Shown here piece after piece: positions 25,468-34,649 of a stretch of 64,000 bases of DNA. This stretch comes from Scybalenecus merdavium (lineage in GTDB: Bacteria; Bacillota; Clostridia; Oscillospirales; Acutalibacteraceae). Below the pieces are notes generated by a model. It did no database searches. It was not told the origin of the DNA and worked only from the letters and a program-made list of their open reading frames with translations. The stretch is from contig DVNM01000012.1 in the NCBI GenBank assembly GCA_018714405.1, positions 1-64,000 of the forward strand, written 5' to 3'. Numbering within the stretch: position 1 is the stretch's first letter; every line of letters begins with the position of its first letter. The translations under genes and the position numbers were made by a program.

Positions 25468-26451
25468 TCATATGCCGGCGGCGCGCTTGAGCAGGCAGCA
25501 AAGCTGCGTCACGGCAATGGCGTTGTTTGCGTTTTTCTGTACGTTTTCCAAAATGGTGCGGCAGGCGCTGCGCATCTGCAGGATCTGCCGCCTTGAAAAC
25601 GCGCCGGTCAGTTTCTCGGCCAGTTCGCGGCTGCCGAAAAGCAGGTCGCTGCCGCCGGCGGCCAAAACGGCTGCGTCGCGCAGCAAAAGCAGCAGCACGT
25701 TTAAAGTGCCGGCAAGCGTTTCGCGGTCTTTTTCAAACGGCGCGCAGCTGAGCATCAGCGCGTATTCCGAACCCTGCAGTAAAGCATAGCAGATTTGTTC
25801 GGAAATTTCCATATGTTTTTTCAGTTTTCCGTTTTTTAATGCTTCGGCTGTGCGGCCGATGTTGCCGCCGTAGGCCTGTAAAAGCTCGGCCGCCTCGTTT
25901 TCGCCGGCGCCGGCGGCTGAAGCGGCCAGGGCGGCGGCTTCGGGGGTGCACACGCCCTCCAGGCGCAGCGCCACACAGCGCGACAAAACAGTCGGCAGCA
26001 GTTTGGCCTTGCTGTCGACTGTCAAAAGAAATACGGCGTAGTCCGGCGGCTCTTCGATCAGCTTCAGCATGGCGTTTTGCGCCGCTTCGTTCATGCACTG
26101 GCAGTCAGCCAGAATGTAGATCTTGCAGGGCGCTTCGTTCGGGATGATGCTCGCGTCGCTGCGGACGGTGCGCACCGTTTCAATGTGAAAGGAGTTGGCC
26201 GCGCCGGACGGCACATATTCAAAAATGTCCGGGTGTACGCCCTTTTGCGCCTTTACGCACTGTGCGCAAAGGCCGCAGGGTTTGTCTTCGCCGGTGCAGA
26301 CAAGCATGGCGGCTATGTCGCGCGCCAGTGTTTTTTTCCCCAGGCCGGCTTCGCCCTCAATCAGCACGGCCTGCGGGAAACGCCCGGCTTTGAAAAGGGA
26401 AAATACGGTCTCTTTGACCTTTTCGTTTCCCAGAAAGTTCTGAAAATGCAT
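25468..26451 (-). CDS. holB: DNA polymerase III delta' subunit
   Basis: A 327-residue clamp-loader subunit that loads the sliding clamp during replication. It has the P-loop-like GEAGLGKKTL (about 33-42), a zinc-binding group with C52, C59, C62 and C65, and the S-R-C motif typical of delta' and gamma subunits (VLSRCVAL). Unlike many delta' proteins it retains a rather complete Walker A. It starts two bases after the darA stop and precedes ricT, the order seen in Bacillus (yaaQ-holB-yaaT). Confidence 0.96.
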   Translation of the reverse strand: MHFQNFLGNEKVKETVFSLFKAGRFPQAVLIEGEAGLGKKTLARDIAAMLVCTGEDKPCGLCAQCVKAQKGVHPDIFEYVPSGAANSFHIETVRTVRSDASIIPNEAPCKIYILADCQCMNEAAQNAMLKLIEEPPDYAVFLLTVDSKAKLLPTVLSRCVALRLEGVCTPEAAALAASAAGAGENEAAELLQAYGGNIGRTAEALKNGKLKKHMEISEQICYALLQGSEYALMLSCAPFEKDRETLAGTLNVLLLLLRDAAVLAAGGSDLLFGSRELAEKLTGAFSRRQILQMRSACRTILENVQKNANNAIAVTQLCCLLKRAAGI

Positions 26452-26453
26452 GG

Positions 26454-26777
26454 TTATATTTTAATATACCTCTCCACGTCAATGACAAAACAGATGGCGC
26501 CGCCTTTTTCGACGGTGACAGGCTGCTTGAGCAGCGTGCCCTCCAGCGTGCTTTCCACCCCGCGTACGTCTACGGTGCGCTTCGTTACATTTTCCTGGAT
26601 CACGGAAATCAGTTTGTCAACTTTCTCATCCTCTGTGCCGCTGAAAAACAGCGTGTGGCCGTCAGACAAAAACTGACCGGTCGTAGAAATACGCGTGGTG
26701 AAAAACCCTTCTTTCGCCATGGCGTTGATAATTGTTTTTACGTCGTTGTTCGACGCAATCGTTAATACAAGCTTCAA
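26454..26777 (-). CDS. darA: DarA (PstA/YaaQ), PII-like cyclic di-AMP receptor
   Basis: A 107-residue PII-like protein of the DarA/PstA family (DUF970), which forms trimers and binds cyclic di-AMP. Matches include the start KLVLTIASNNDV, the segment EGFFTTRISTTGQFL and the loop residues SGTEDEKVD. The target of the protein is still unsettled in known species. It begins at a TTG behind GGAAGGAAG and heads the darA-holB-ricT operon. Confidence 0.94.
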   Translation of the reverse strand: MKLVLTIASNNDVKTIINAMAKEGFFTTRISTTGQFLSDGHTLFFSGTEDEKVDKLISVIQENVTKRTVDVRGVESTLEGTLLKQPVTVEKGGAICFVIDVERYIKI

Positions 26778-26832
26778 TCAATCGCTTCCTTCCCTGGTAT
26801 TAATATATTGCGTTGGCTTTTCGGTTATGCTT

Positions 26833-27738
26833 TCAGCGTCTGCGCCGGCGGGTGCGTTTTGCCGTGACAGGCGGCTGCGCGGCCTGCGGGGAAACTTTGC
26901 CCGTTTTCAGCAGATGCGCGGCCATCATGCCGGCCAGAAGGCCGAAGCACAGGTCAGACAGCATGTGCAGGTCTGTTAATGCAAAGCTGCGGCTGTAAAT
27001 GGCATAAATGATGCTGCTGAGCACGCACGGGCCGCAGAAAAGACTGCAGCAAAGTGTGATGAAATACATTCTGCGCCGGCGCTTGCTTGTGAAACGGTCG
27101 GCCGAGGCGGCGAACGAGATGGTGAACGCCGCGCATAAGACCGTGCAGAGCATCCGGCAGACGGCGCCGATGTCAAATTTGGCGCTGACCGAGTAGATCA
27201 GTTCTGCGAACATGGCCGAAATCGACATCAGCACCGGCGCAAGGTTCAGCAGCCCAAAGCGCTGAAAGTCGTAGTTGCGGCCGCTGAATACGGCGCCGGC
27301 CAGCGCGTAGTACACGCTGGAAAGCAGGCTGAACATCCAGACGGCTGTGTTGGGGTAAACGAACCCCGGGTCCGTGCTGACCGGGCTGCCGACGCGGTCA
27401 AACAGCATGACCGACAGCCCGATAAAACGCAAAAAGAGGGCGATGGCGAGCAGGTATGCCGCGGCTGCCAGCAGACGGCTGCGGCAAAAGAAATCGCCGA
27501 GCGCCAAGCCGTCGTCTGTAAATTTATGCAGCCGGGCCAAGATGAGCAGGATCACGCCCGCTGCGAAAAGCAGGGCGTAAAAAGCATAAGAGGTGGCGTA
27601 TTGCTCCGTCAGCAGGCCGCTGTTTTCGTCGGTGATGAAAAACAGCTGGTAAAGCCGCAGAATAAAGGCAGCCGCGCAGAAAACGGCGGCGCCGGCAACG
27701 CCGAACACATCCTTCTTATTCAATGCGGCGCGGATCAT
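26833..27738 (-). CDS. Multi-pass membrane protein of unknown function
   Basis: A 301-residue hydrophobic protein with about eight transmembrane helices and a very basic C-terminal tail (TAKRTRRRRR). I recognise no family. ATG 27738 lies two bases after the gltA stop; a longer version would overlap the gltA coding region. It is therefore probably cotranscribed and translationally coupled with citrate synthase, although a functional link is not obvious. Confidence 0.72.
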   Translation of the reverse strand: MIRAALNKKDVFGVAGAAVFCAAAFILRLYQLFFITDENSGLLTEQYATSYAFYALLFAAGVILLILARLHKFTDDGLALGDFFCRSRLLAAAAYLLAIALFLRFIGLSVMLFDRVGSPVSTDPGFVYPNTAVWMFSLLSSVYYALAGAVFSGRNYDFQRFGLLNLAPVLMSISAMFAELIYSVSAKFDIGAVCRMLCTVLCAAFTISFAASADRFTSKRRRRMYFITLCCSLFCGPCVLSSIIYAIYSRSFALTDLHMLSDLCFGLLAGMMAAHLLKTGKVSPQAAQPPVTAKRTRRRRR

Positions 27739-27742
27739 TTTG

Positions 27743-29119
27743 TCATTCTTCCACGCGGTCCATAAGCGGTACATATTTGCGCTGCGGCGCTACGCTCTTG
27801 TAGGCCGGGCGCATGATCTTGCCGCCGGAGGTCAGCTCTTCAATGCGGTGCGCGCACCAGCCGACCATTCTTGCCGTGGCAAACAGAGGTGTGTACAGGT
27901 CTTGCGGAATGCCAAGCGTTTTGTACACAAGGCCCGAATACAGGTCTACGTTGGCACACATGATCTTGTCGTCTTTCTTGATTTCGGCAAAAACTTCGGG
28001 CGTCAGCTTTTCGATCAGCTCCAGCGCCGTCAGCTCTTTTTCGTAACCGGCCTGACATGCCAGTTCACGCGCGTTTTTCTTTAAGATCACGGCACGCGGG
28101 TCGGAACAGGTATATACGGCGTGGCCCATGCCGTAAATCAGGCCGCTGCCGTCGCCGGCTTCTTTTTTGATGATTTTGACCAGGTAGTCCTTCATCTGCC
28201 CCTCGTCTGTCGGGTCGGGCACATTGGCCATAATGTCGTCCAGCATTTTGGCCACCTTGATGTTGGCGCCGCCGTGGCGCGGCCCTTTCAGTGAACCGAT
28301 GCCGGCAGTGATGGCCGAGTAAGTGTCGGTCTTGCTGGAGGTCAGTACACGCACGGCAAAGGTGGAGTTGTTGCCGCCGCCGTGGTCTGCGTGCAGCAGC
28401 AGGCAGCGGTCAAGCAGTATGGCTTCTTCGTGTGTGAACTTGCGGTCCGGGCGCAGCGCGTTCAGTATGTATTCCGCTTCGGACTGGGATTTGTCAATGG
28501 GGTGCAGAAACATCGTTTTGCCGTAATAAGCACGGCGCACGGCCTGGTAAGCGTCGCTCATGATGGTGGGCGTCTGCGCAATGAGCTGCAGGCTCTGGCG
28601 CAGCACGTTCGGAATGGATGTGTCGTCCGGATTTTCGTCGAACGAGTAAAGCGTCATCGTGCAGCGCGCCAGCTTGTTCATAATGTCTTTGGACACGTTT
28701 TTCAGAATGATGTCCTCTACAAATTCGTCGGGCAGGGCGCGGCATTCGGCCAGTACTTCGCGCAGAGCCAAAAGCTGGTTGCCGGTCGGCAGCGAACCGA
28801 ACAGCAGCAGCCAAACCACTTCCTCAAAGCCGAAGCGGTCCTCTGCGTCGCAGGAGCGGATGATTTCGTTGATGTCGTAGCCGCGGTAAAACAGGCGCCC
28901 GTCTTTCGGCACTTTTTCGCCGTCTAAAATGTAGTAGCCTTCTACGCTGCAGATCCGGGTCAGGCCGGCCATAACACCGGTGGAATCGCTGTTGCGCAGG
29001 CCGCGCTTTACTTCATAGCGCTCAAAGTCATGAGGGTCTATGTAGTTGTTTTTGTTTAGTTCGCCGCATAATTCTGAAATCGCGTCCATAGAAATAGGTG
29101 AAATATAGTTTGTCGGCAA
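27743..29119 (-). CDS. gltA: Citrate synthase
   Basis: This 458-residue enzyme condenses acetyl-CoA and oxaloacetate into citrate, probably feeding an incomplete TCA branch toward glutamate in an anaerobe. Active-site segments are HADHGGGNNSTFAVRVLTSS and GMGHAVYTCSDPRA, with a further conserved R/D region near the C-terminus, and GRLFYRGYDI is the usual N-terminal hallmark. The frame opens at a GTG (29128) that overlaps the ribosome site AAGGAG, so the TTG at 29119, eight bases downstream of it, is the better start. It has its own promoter. Confidence 0.95.
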   Translation of the reverse strand: MPTNYISPISMDAISELCGELNKNNYIDPHDFERYEVKRGLRNSDSTGVMAGLTRICSVEGYYILDGEKVPKDGRLFYRGYDINEIIRSCDAEDRFGFEEVVWLLLFGSLPTGNQLLALREVLAECRALPDEFVEDIILKNVSKDIMNKLARCTMTLYSFDENPDDTSIPNVLRQSLQLIAQTPTIMSDAYQAVRRAYYGKTMFLHPIDKSQSEAEYILNALRPDRKFTHEEAILLDRCLLLHADHGGGNNSTFAVRVLTSSKTDTYSAITAGIGSLKGPRHGGANIKVAKMLDDIMANVPDPTDEGQMKDYLVKIIKKEAGDGSGLIYGMGHAVYTCSDPRAVILKKNARELACQAGYEKELTALELIEKLTPEVFAEIKKDDKIMCANVDLYSGLVYKTLGIPQDLYTPLFATARMVGWCAHRIEELTSGGKIMRPAYKSVAPQRKYVPLMDRVEE

Positions 29120-29150
29120 TCTGTTCACTCCTTTGTGTATAGTCTTTGAA

Positions 29151-29179
29151 AGTATAGAATATGAAAAAATGATTGACAG
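29151..29179 (-). promoter_or_regulatory. Promoter of gltA
   Basis: Minus-strand CTGTCA and TATACT with a 17-base spacer, about 30 bases before the start codon. Confidence 0.55.
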
Positions 29180-29315
29180 AATAAAAACAGAATTTGAAAA
29201 AACGATGAAATCCGCAAAGCGGGCAATTTTTACTACAATGCGTATAAAAACAAATTACACCATTTAATATTATACCTTTTTTTTGGCGCAAAGTCAAGAA
29301 ACGGAGGTGACGGGA

Positions 29316-29519
29316 ATGAAACGAGCGCTGATCATTGCGCTTTGCGCAGCGGTTCTGACCCTGCTTGTGCCAATGATTTTAAGCTTTGATGTGGAAAAAG
29401 CGGGTACGGCTGAAAAAGAAGAAACGTCCGTCTCTGAAAAGGAGACGGACGGTGAGAAAACGGCCGAGGAGGAGACGGCAGCCGACCAAAGTGAGCTGAT
29501 CACGATTTTTGAGGGCTGA
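29316..29519 (+). CDS. Small membrane-anchored acidic protein
   Basis: I do not recognise this 67-residue protein. The N-terminal 20 residues form one hydrophobic helix (KRALIIALCAAVLTLLVPMI). The remainder is strongly acidic and rich in Glu, Lys and Thr, ending ELITIFEG. The start at ATG 29316 has a very good site (GGAGGTGA, 7 bases). It is convergent with gerAC and the two stops are nearly adjacent. A role in the spore or envelope is possible but is only a guess. Confidence 0.6.
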   Translation: MKRALIIALCAAVLTLLVPMILSFDVEKAGTAEKEETSVSEKETDGEKTAEEETAADQSELITIFEG

Positions 29520-29520
29520 A

Positions 29521-30657
29521 TCAGTCGCGTATAGCGTTGCTGCCAAGCATCACGATCTCGCTGTTTGCCTGCACGCTGTAGGCCGCGGCCTGCAGCACGT
29601 TCGGCCAGTTGTCCAAATTGGCTTGGTACGCCGGCGCATCGGTCCGGCTTAAACGGCGGCCGGTGTGCAGCACATCGCAGCCTTTGCCGTAGGTCAGGCG
29701 GCATGCCAGCAGGCACATGGATTCGATCATATCATTTGTCTTTTCCTGCAGCGCCCGGATCTCGTCTTTGCCGATGCTGGTGACCAGGCCTTTTTCGACC
29801 TCGTTGACCGTGAAGCTGCATTTGACCTGAAAACGGACATGCAGCTGCCCGTTTTGCCAGGTGACGGTCTGCTTGGGGCTGGAACGGACCAGCTCCAGGC
29901 TGACGCGGCCGTAATCGTCGGTGTCAAAGCTGAAATTGCCGCTTTTCAGCTTTCGGCGCAAAAGCATCAGCCCGCGGCTTTCCGTCTCGCCCAGCACGGT
30001 CTGCAGCGTGCTGCCGCGGAACACGGCCACGCCGCTTACGGCGCACTGTTTTTCATCCTCGCTTCCGCCCGCCGACAAAACAGGCAGAAAAACGTCGTCT
30101 GTGCGGTTCGCGTAGGCATTCATCAGGTCTTTGATACTGACTGCCGCGCACCGGCCCTCTCCGGCGGCGGCCTGCAGCGCGTCGACAATGTTCTGCGCCG
30201 GGACGAGCGCGTCGTTTTGCGTGCATTCCAAAATATCAGACGCCCGGCTTTCGGAAAGAGCCACCAGCACGTCGGCGCGGGCGTTGATGCCGCGCAGCAG
30301 GTAATCCAGGTTTTTTTCAAAGTTGTTTTCTGTCAGCTCGCGTGACAGCACCAGCAGCTTGTTTTGGCCAAGAAAGATCTCGTGCCCCGTTTTCTTGGAG
30401 GCGTCCGAGACGGCCGACGAGATGTCGCTGCCTTTGCCGTCAATGTTGTAGGTCAGGTTGCCGGTCAGGGTGTCGCTGCCGGTGCCTTCCTTGATCAGAT
30501 CAAACGCCTGCAGCGTGACCAGAATATCGTGACCCTGCTGGTCTACGGCCGCACCCTGTATGATCTCCTGTTCGTCCAGGCGCCGCGTCGCTTCGCTGCA
30601 GCCGCTCAGGCACAGCGCCGCAGCCAGAATACAGATGATGATTTTAAAACTTTTCAA
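29521..30657 (-). CDS. gerAC: Spore germination receptor subunit C (lipoprotein)
   Basis: A 378-residue Ger(x)C-family lipoprotein, the C subunit of the nutrient germinant receptor on the spore inner membrane. The signal peptide ends in a lipobox (CLSGC), followed by the family opening TRRLDEQEIIQGAAVDQQG and by GHEIFLGQNKLLVLSREL. The C-terminal domain (KGLVTSIGKDEIRALQEK) is intact. A TTG at 30657 lies behind AGAGG; an earlier TTG at 30672 is also in frame. It overlaps the end of gerAB by 14 bases and is last in the operon. Confidence 0.93.
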   Translation of the reverse strand: MKSFKIIICILAAALCLSGCSEATRRLDEQEIIQGAAVDQQGHDILVTLQAFDLIKEGTGSDTLTGNLTYNIDGKGSDISSAVSDASKKTGHEIFLGQNKLLVLSRELTENNFEKNLDYLLRGINARADVLVALSESRASDILECTQNDALVPAQNIVDALQAAAGEGRCAAVSIKDLMNAYANRTDDVFLPVLSAGGSEDEKQCAVSGVAVFRGSTLQTVLGETESRGLMLLRRKLKSGNFSFDTDDYGRVSLELVRSSPKQTVTWQNGQLHVRFQVKCSFTVNEVEKGLVTSIGKDEIRALQEKTNDMIESMCLLACRLTYGKGCDVLHTGRRLSRTDAPAYQANLDNWPNVLQAAAYSVQANSEIVMLGSNAIRD

Positions 30658-31714
30658 GCAGATCCTCTCCAAGGTCTTTTTTCTTGAATATCAAAAACAG
30701 TACGGGCAAAACGACTGCCGACACGGCAAACAGCGCGCAGACCATTATTTTTGCATATTCTGAAAAGAACGATTCGTAAAATACGCTGCCCACAATGATA
30801 AATGCCCCCAGAATAACGGCGCTGGCCGGCAGCGCGCGCTTTTTTGACGTGTGCAAAGCCGAACGCTGCAGGCAGTGCGCGGCCGCGTAAAGAAAAACGG
30901 CAGCTTTCAGAAACAGGCAAAAGATCCACACAGCTGTAAACATGCTGTCGAGCCGCATGCTGCCGCCCAGCTTGGCCAGCCCCGCCAGCGTGTAGACCGG
31001 AAACGGCTGGTAGTAAGCGTAGTCGCCCATGACGCCTACGGCCATGGCAAATACGGCGGCGATCGCCAGCACGGCTGTCAGAACGCCGAAAACGAACGGC
31101 TTGCCGCTTTTGCCGTTTACCTTGCCGGCCAGGCACAGGTACAGCGGGATCTCGGAGGCGTTGCAAGCCAGTAAAAGCGCATCCTGAAAGATATCGGCCG
31201 TGCTTTTTTGGAACAGCGGGAAAAAGTTCAGGTAGGAAAAATCCGGCGCCGTGCATGCCAAGATCAGCACCAGCGAAAGGACCAGCAGCGCAAAGATCAC
31301 GCTGCCCAGGCGCGAGAGCGCTTCGATCTTTCGGGAGGCGCCGTAAACGGCGCATGCGCCGATGATCAGCGAAAAGTAGACCGCCGGGGTGTGCACGTTC
31401 AAAATGCTGGAGGCGAAGTAGGAAAAACGCATGGTGTTGACGGTCGCTACAAACACGAAATACAGCGCATAAAACACGCAGATGTATTGGTTGCTGAGCG
31501 GATTTTTGTGCGCGCGCACGGCAAACAGGGCCGGCAGCGCAAACAGCACAGACAGCACCGCCGTGATCAGCAGCGTAAATGCAATGTCGCTGCTCATATT
31601 TGTGCTGATGACCGACTGCACATACGTCAGGCTGATGATCATGCGCGAGACAAAGCAGAAGAAAAACAGGTTGACCGGGGCGATCTTGCCCTTTTTATAG
31701 TTTCTTGTCGGCAT
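30644..31714 (-). CDS. gerAB: Spore germination receptor subunit B (permease-like)
   Basis: A 356-residue integral membrane protein of the endospore germination permease family (APC superfamily), the subunit that binds amino-acid-type germinants. About ten transmembrane helices are visible, starting at FFCFVSRMIISLTYV. ATG 31714 has GAGGTG nine bases upstream and lies within the 3' end of gerAA (20-base overlap), so the operon is tightly coupled. It is of typical family length and shows no sign of decay. The germinant cannot be read from the sequence. Confidence 0.93.
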   Translation of the reverse strand: MPTRNYKKGKIAPVNLFFFCFVSRMIISLTYVQSVISTNMSSDIAFTLLITAVLSVLFALPALFAVRAHKNPLSNQYICVFYALYFVFVATVNTMRFSYFASSILNVHTPAVYFSLIIGACAVYGASRKIEALSRLGSVIFALLVLSLVLILACTAPDFSYLNFFPLFQKSTADIFQDALLLACNASEIPLYLCLAGKVNGKSGKPFVFGVLTAVLAIAAVFAMAVGVMGDYAYYQPFPVYTLAGLAKLGGSMRLDSMFTAVWIFCLFLKAAVFLYAAAHCLQRSALHTSKKRALPASAVILGAFIIVGSVFYESFFSEYAKIMVCALFAVSAVVLPVLFLIFKKKDLGEDLLEKF

Positions 31715-33161
31715 CGACGCTGGCACCTCGCAGATCTTGGATTTTTACACGGCGCAGCCGCAGTTTCTTCCAGCTTTCGCGGATGAAGATGTCGGGCGCA
31801 GAGTCTTTGGAAAACGGCGTGATCGGCGCGGAGTAGGGCACGCCGAACGGCCCGATCGAGCAGGCGCTGACGCCCAGCAGGCACGCCAGCAGAACGATGC
31901 CGTAAATGCCGGTCACCCCGCCGACGACGATCGAGATGAGGCGCAGCACGGCCGTGCTTTCATATAGCGGGTACACCACATAGCTCGAGATGGCCGTGAT
32001 GGCTACGATGATCAGGGTCGGCGCGCCGATCAGCCCGGCGGATACCGTGGCCTCGCCGATCACAATGGCGCCGATGATCGAAACGGCGTGGCCTATGGTT
32101 TTCGGCAGCCGCAATCCGGCTTCGCGCATCACTTCGTAAAGCAAAAACGTAATGATGGATTCGGTCGTCAGGGAAAACGGCGTCATCACCTCGGCCGCCG
32201 CAATGTGGTAGATCATCTGCGTCGGCAGCAGTTCCAGGTGGTAGGTGCCCACGGCCACAAAAAGCCCCGGCAAAAAAATGGACGCAAAAAACGACATGTA
32301 TTTGAGCAGGCGGATAAAGCCGGCGTAAAACGGCGGGTTGTCGTAGTCGTCAAACGACTGAAAATTGTCGCTGAACAGGTAGGGCACATACATGGTGAAT
32401 GGCGAGCCCTCTACCATAACGGCCACACGGCCCTCGAGCAGCTTGGAGCACAGTGTGTCGGGCCGTTCGGTCACGCCTACAGAGGAAAAAAATGTGCGCA
32501 CGTCAGAGTCGATGAACGGGTGCAGGCAGCCGTAGTCGAGCACCGTTTCCAGGTTGGAGCTTTTCAGGCGCATTTCCACGCCGTCTACAATGCTTTTGTC
32601 CGCCTTGTCGTCCATGTAGGCGATGACGACCGGCGTCTGCGTTTCCTGGCCAAGCTTCAGCTGGCGGAATTTCAGGTGCGGCGTTTTCAGCCGCCGGCGC
32701 ACCAGCGCCTTGTTGTCGTTGATGGACTCCACGAACGACTCTTTTGCACCTTTGGACATGGCCTCGTTGGAGGATTCACTTGTCATGCGCTTGTTCCAGC
32801 CCTGTGTGCCCAGGCAAAGCGCGCGCGGGCAGCCGTCTACCAGGACGGCCACAAAGCCGCTCATCAAAAAGTACTGCACGTCTTCAAACGTCTGCGCCTC
32901 GTTCATCTCGGTCGCGGCGATCTTGGCGGTTTTGAGCGCCTCAAAAAGCGTGTTCGGCGTTTCGTGCGGCAAGTCGCTTTCCAGCACCGGGCGCATCACA
33001 AGCTCGGCCACGTTGTTGGAATTGACCAGCCCGTCCATAGCCAGCATCAGCGCGTCTCGGCCGGAAATTTTGATCTCGCGCAGCAGAAAGTCTGAGCAGT
33101 CTGCAAAGTCCTTTTCAAACCGTGTTTTGTTTTGCTTCAAATCGGGGTAAAGATTTTCCAA
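31695..33161 (-). CDS. gerAA: Spore germination receptor subunit A
   Basis: A 488-residue GerA-type subunit A, which with B and C forms the germinosome receptor and contributes to ion release. It has the hydrophilic N-terminal domain (FLLREIKISGRDALMLAMDG, LVDGCPRALCLGTQGW) and the conserved membrane domain (FLPGLFVAVGTYHLELLPT, REAGLRLPKTIGHAVSIIGA, IGEATVSAGLIGAPTLIIVA). It starts at a TTG behind a GGTGA site and is first in the operon. The divergent DUF421 gene begins only 70 bases away. Confidence 0.96.
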   Translation of the reverse strand: MENLYPDLKQNKTRFEKDFADCSDFLLREIKISGRDALMLAMDGLVNSNNVAELVMRPVLESDLPHETPNTLFEALKTAKIAATEMNEAQTFEDVQYFLMSGFVAVLVDGCPRALCLGTQGWNKRMTSESSNEAMSKGAKESFVESINDNKALVRRRLKTPHLKFRQLKLGQETQTPVVIAYMDDKADKSIVDGVEMRLKSSNLETVLDYGCLHPFIDSDVRTFFSSVGVTERPDTLCSKLLEGRVAVMVEGSPFTMYVPYLFSDNFQSFDDYDNPPFYAGFIRLLKYMSFFASIFLPGLFVAVGTYHLELLPTQMIYHIAAAEVMTPFSLTTESIITFLLYEVMREAGLRLPKTIGHAVSIIGAIVIGEATVSAGLIGAPTLIIVAITAISSYVVYPLYESTAVLRLISIVVGGVTGIYGIVLLACLLGVSACSIGPFGVPYSAPITPFSKDSAPDIFIRESWKKLRLRRVKIQDLRGASVDADKKL

Positions 33162-33230
33162 CTAGATTCACCGTTCTTATTTTTGTGCATAAACGCCCGG
33201 TTTATTCTAAAAATATGGGTGGTGATAGTT
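33162..33230. other. Divergent spacer between gerAA and the DUF421 gene
   Basis: This 69-bp AT-rich spacer must contain both divergent promoters. No sigma-A promoter stands out, which fits forespore-specific (sigma-G-like) control, but I cannot call the sites firmly. Confidence 0.35.
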
Positions 33231-33908
33231 ATGACGATTACGCTTGTGCGTACATGTATTATTTACATCTTTATAGTGCTTGCGGTCAAAATTATGGGCA
33301 AGCGCCAGATCGGTCAGCTCAAGCCGCATGAACTCATCATTACGTTTCTGGTGTCGCAGATCGCGTCGCAGCCGCTGCAGGACAATTCCATCCCGCTCGT
33401 CAATGCGCTCGTGCCCATCCTGCTGCTCGTCAGCTTTGAGATCATCGTTTCGGTCATCTCCATGAAGAGCATCCGCTTCCGCGACTTCGTGCAGGGCAAG
33501 CCTATTTTTGTCATGCGCGACGGCAAAATCAAAGAGGACGCGCTGCGCCGCCTGCGCCTGACCGGCGACGATCTGATCGACGCCATGCGGCAAAAAGACG
33601 TGTTCGACCTGGCCACGGTCAAGGATGCCGTGATGGAGACGAACGGCACGATCTCCGTATTGCAGCGCACGGAAAATACGCCGCCGGATGCGCAGACGCT
33701 CGGCGTGCAGACGCAAGACGGCGGCTGCCCGGTCGTGATCGTGCTGGACGGCAAGCCGGTGCCGGAATACTTTTTCAAAAACAAGATCCGCGAAAGCGAG
33801 ATCGACCTGGTCGTGGCGTCGCTCGGCATCCCGATGGAGGACCTTCTTGTGCTGACGATTGATAACGAGGGCAAAACGTTTTATCTGAAAAAGGAGGGGC
33901 GCGTGTGA
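33231..33908 (+). CDS. DUF421 (YetF-type) membrane protein
   Basis: A 225-residue protein of the DUF421/YetF family. It has three N-terminal transmembrane helices with the conserved KIMGKRQIGQLKPHELIITF, then a soluble domain with GKPIFVMRDGKIKEDALRR and LRLTGDDLIDAMRQKDVFDL. Family members occur widely in spore formers, and some have been tied to spore or membrane functions. The molecular role is not settled. ATG 33231 has GGTGGTGA upstream, and the frame is open further upstream without support. It overlaps the DUF4363 gene by four bases. Confidence 0.92.
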   Translation: MTITLVRTCIIYIFIVLAVKIMGKRQIGQLKPHELIITFLVSQIASQPLQDNSIPLVNALVPILLLVSFEIIVSVISMKSIRFRDFVQGKPIFVMRDGKIKEDALRRLRLTGDDLIDAMRQKDVFDLATVKDAVMETNGTISVLQRTENTPPDAQTLGVQTQDGGCPVVIVLDGKPVPEYFFKNKIRESEIDLVVASLGIPMEDLLVLTIDNEGKTFYLKKEGRV

Positions 33909-34285
33909 AAAGGACCTGGTTTGCCGTTTTGTTTCTGGCGTTTGCGGCGGCGCTGGGCGTTTATGAGCAGGTCAGCCTGCGCTCGGCCTGCAGCGCCGTG
34001 GAGTCGGCGGCCGACGTAGTCGAACAGGCTGTGGAAGACGGTGATTTTGAGCGCGCGGCGCAGCTGTGTGCGCAGGCGCAGGCCGCGTGGGACCGGGAAT
34101 ATGTCCGCTTGAGCATGCTGATCAATCACGCGGTGCTGGATGCGGAAAAAACGCATTTTCGTGTTCTTTCCGACACGCTGCGCACCGGCGATGCAGAAGA
34201 GGCTGTGGAGGCGGCGCGCGAGCTGCGTGCGGGCGCCCGGCTCACACGGGAGTCGGCCAGCGTAACGCCCGGCAATATTTTCTGA
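33905..34285 (+). CDS. DUF4363-like protein
   Basis: A 126-residue protein with one N-terminal hydrophobic helix (about 4-20), followed by a helical, Ala/Glu-rich domain of about 105 residues (ERAAQLCAQAQAAWDREYVR). It resembles the DUF4363 family that commonly follows DUF421 genes in Clostridia. Its GTG start lies inside the DUF421 stop region (GTGTGA), so the two are translationally coupled. The function is unknown; a complex with the DUF421 protein is the natural guess. Confidence 0.82.
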   Translation: MKRTWFAVLFLAFAAALGVYEQVSLRSACSAVESAADVVEQAVEDGDFERAAQLCAQAQAAWDREYVRLSMLINHAVLDAEKTHFRVLSDTLRTGDAEEAVEAARELRAGARLTRESASVTPGNIF

Positions 34286-34649
34286 CAACTGTCCAGCAAA
34301 TAGAAAATAAGCAAGATTTTTCCATGTAAAATCAAGGAAATCCAAAATTACAAATTGTTATTTGTTTTTTAACAAATAATTCACATAAAATTTACAAAAA
34401 TCATCTCCGTGAAAATGGTCTGCCACAGCTGTGCGGCGCCGTTTTTGCGTGTTCGCGCCTTTTGGCGAATAAACGGCGCGAAATCCGGCGGATGTGCAGC
34501 TTTTGTGCGCCGCCTTTTTTTGCGCGCATCTGTTTTTGCGCTGCTTTTTTGAACCGGCTTGCAAAAATGCGGCCGGCCGCAGTCTGCTGCAAAATGCGGT
34601 TTATTAATATTTTATTAAAAAAATTATGACCCAAAAATTTTGTTTGATA
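34286..34649. other. Structured AT-rich intergenic region before the giant gene
   Basis: No coding region is convincing here. An AT-only hairpin (ATTTGTT/AACAAAT, about 34358-34376) may end the DUF4363 transcript. A nested hairpin at 34436-34479 has an outer 9-bp stem (GCGCCGTTT / AAACGGCGC) and an inner 5-bp stem (TTCGC / GCGAA). GCGGCGC at 34433-34439 can instead pair with GCGCCGC at 34507-34513, which is followed by a T-run. This looks like alternative RNA folding, or a decayed regulatory RNA. Confidence 0.4.

Noticed and set aside
33162..33230. Sigma-G promoter calls in the gerAA-DUF421 spacer
   Set aside because: Partial matches such as GAATA followed by CAAAAATA can be drawn, but none is close enough to consensus to annotate.
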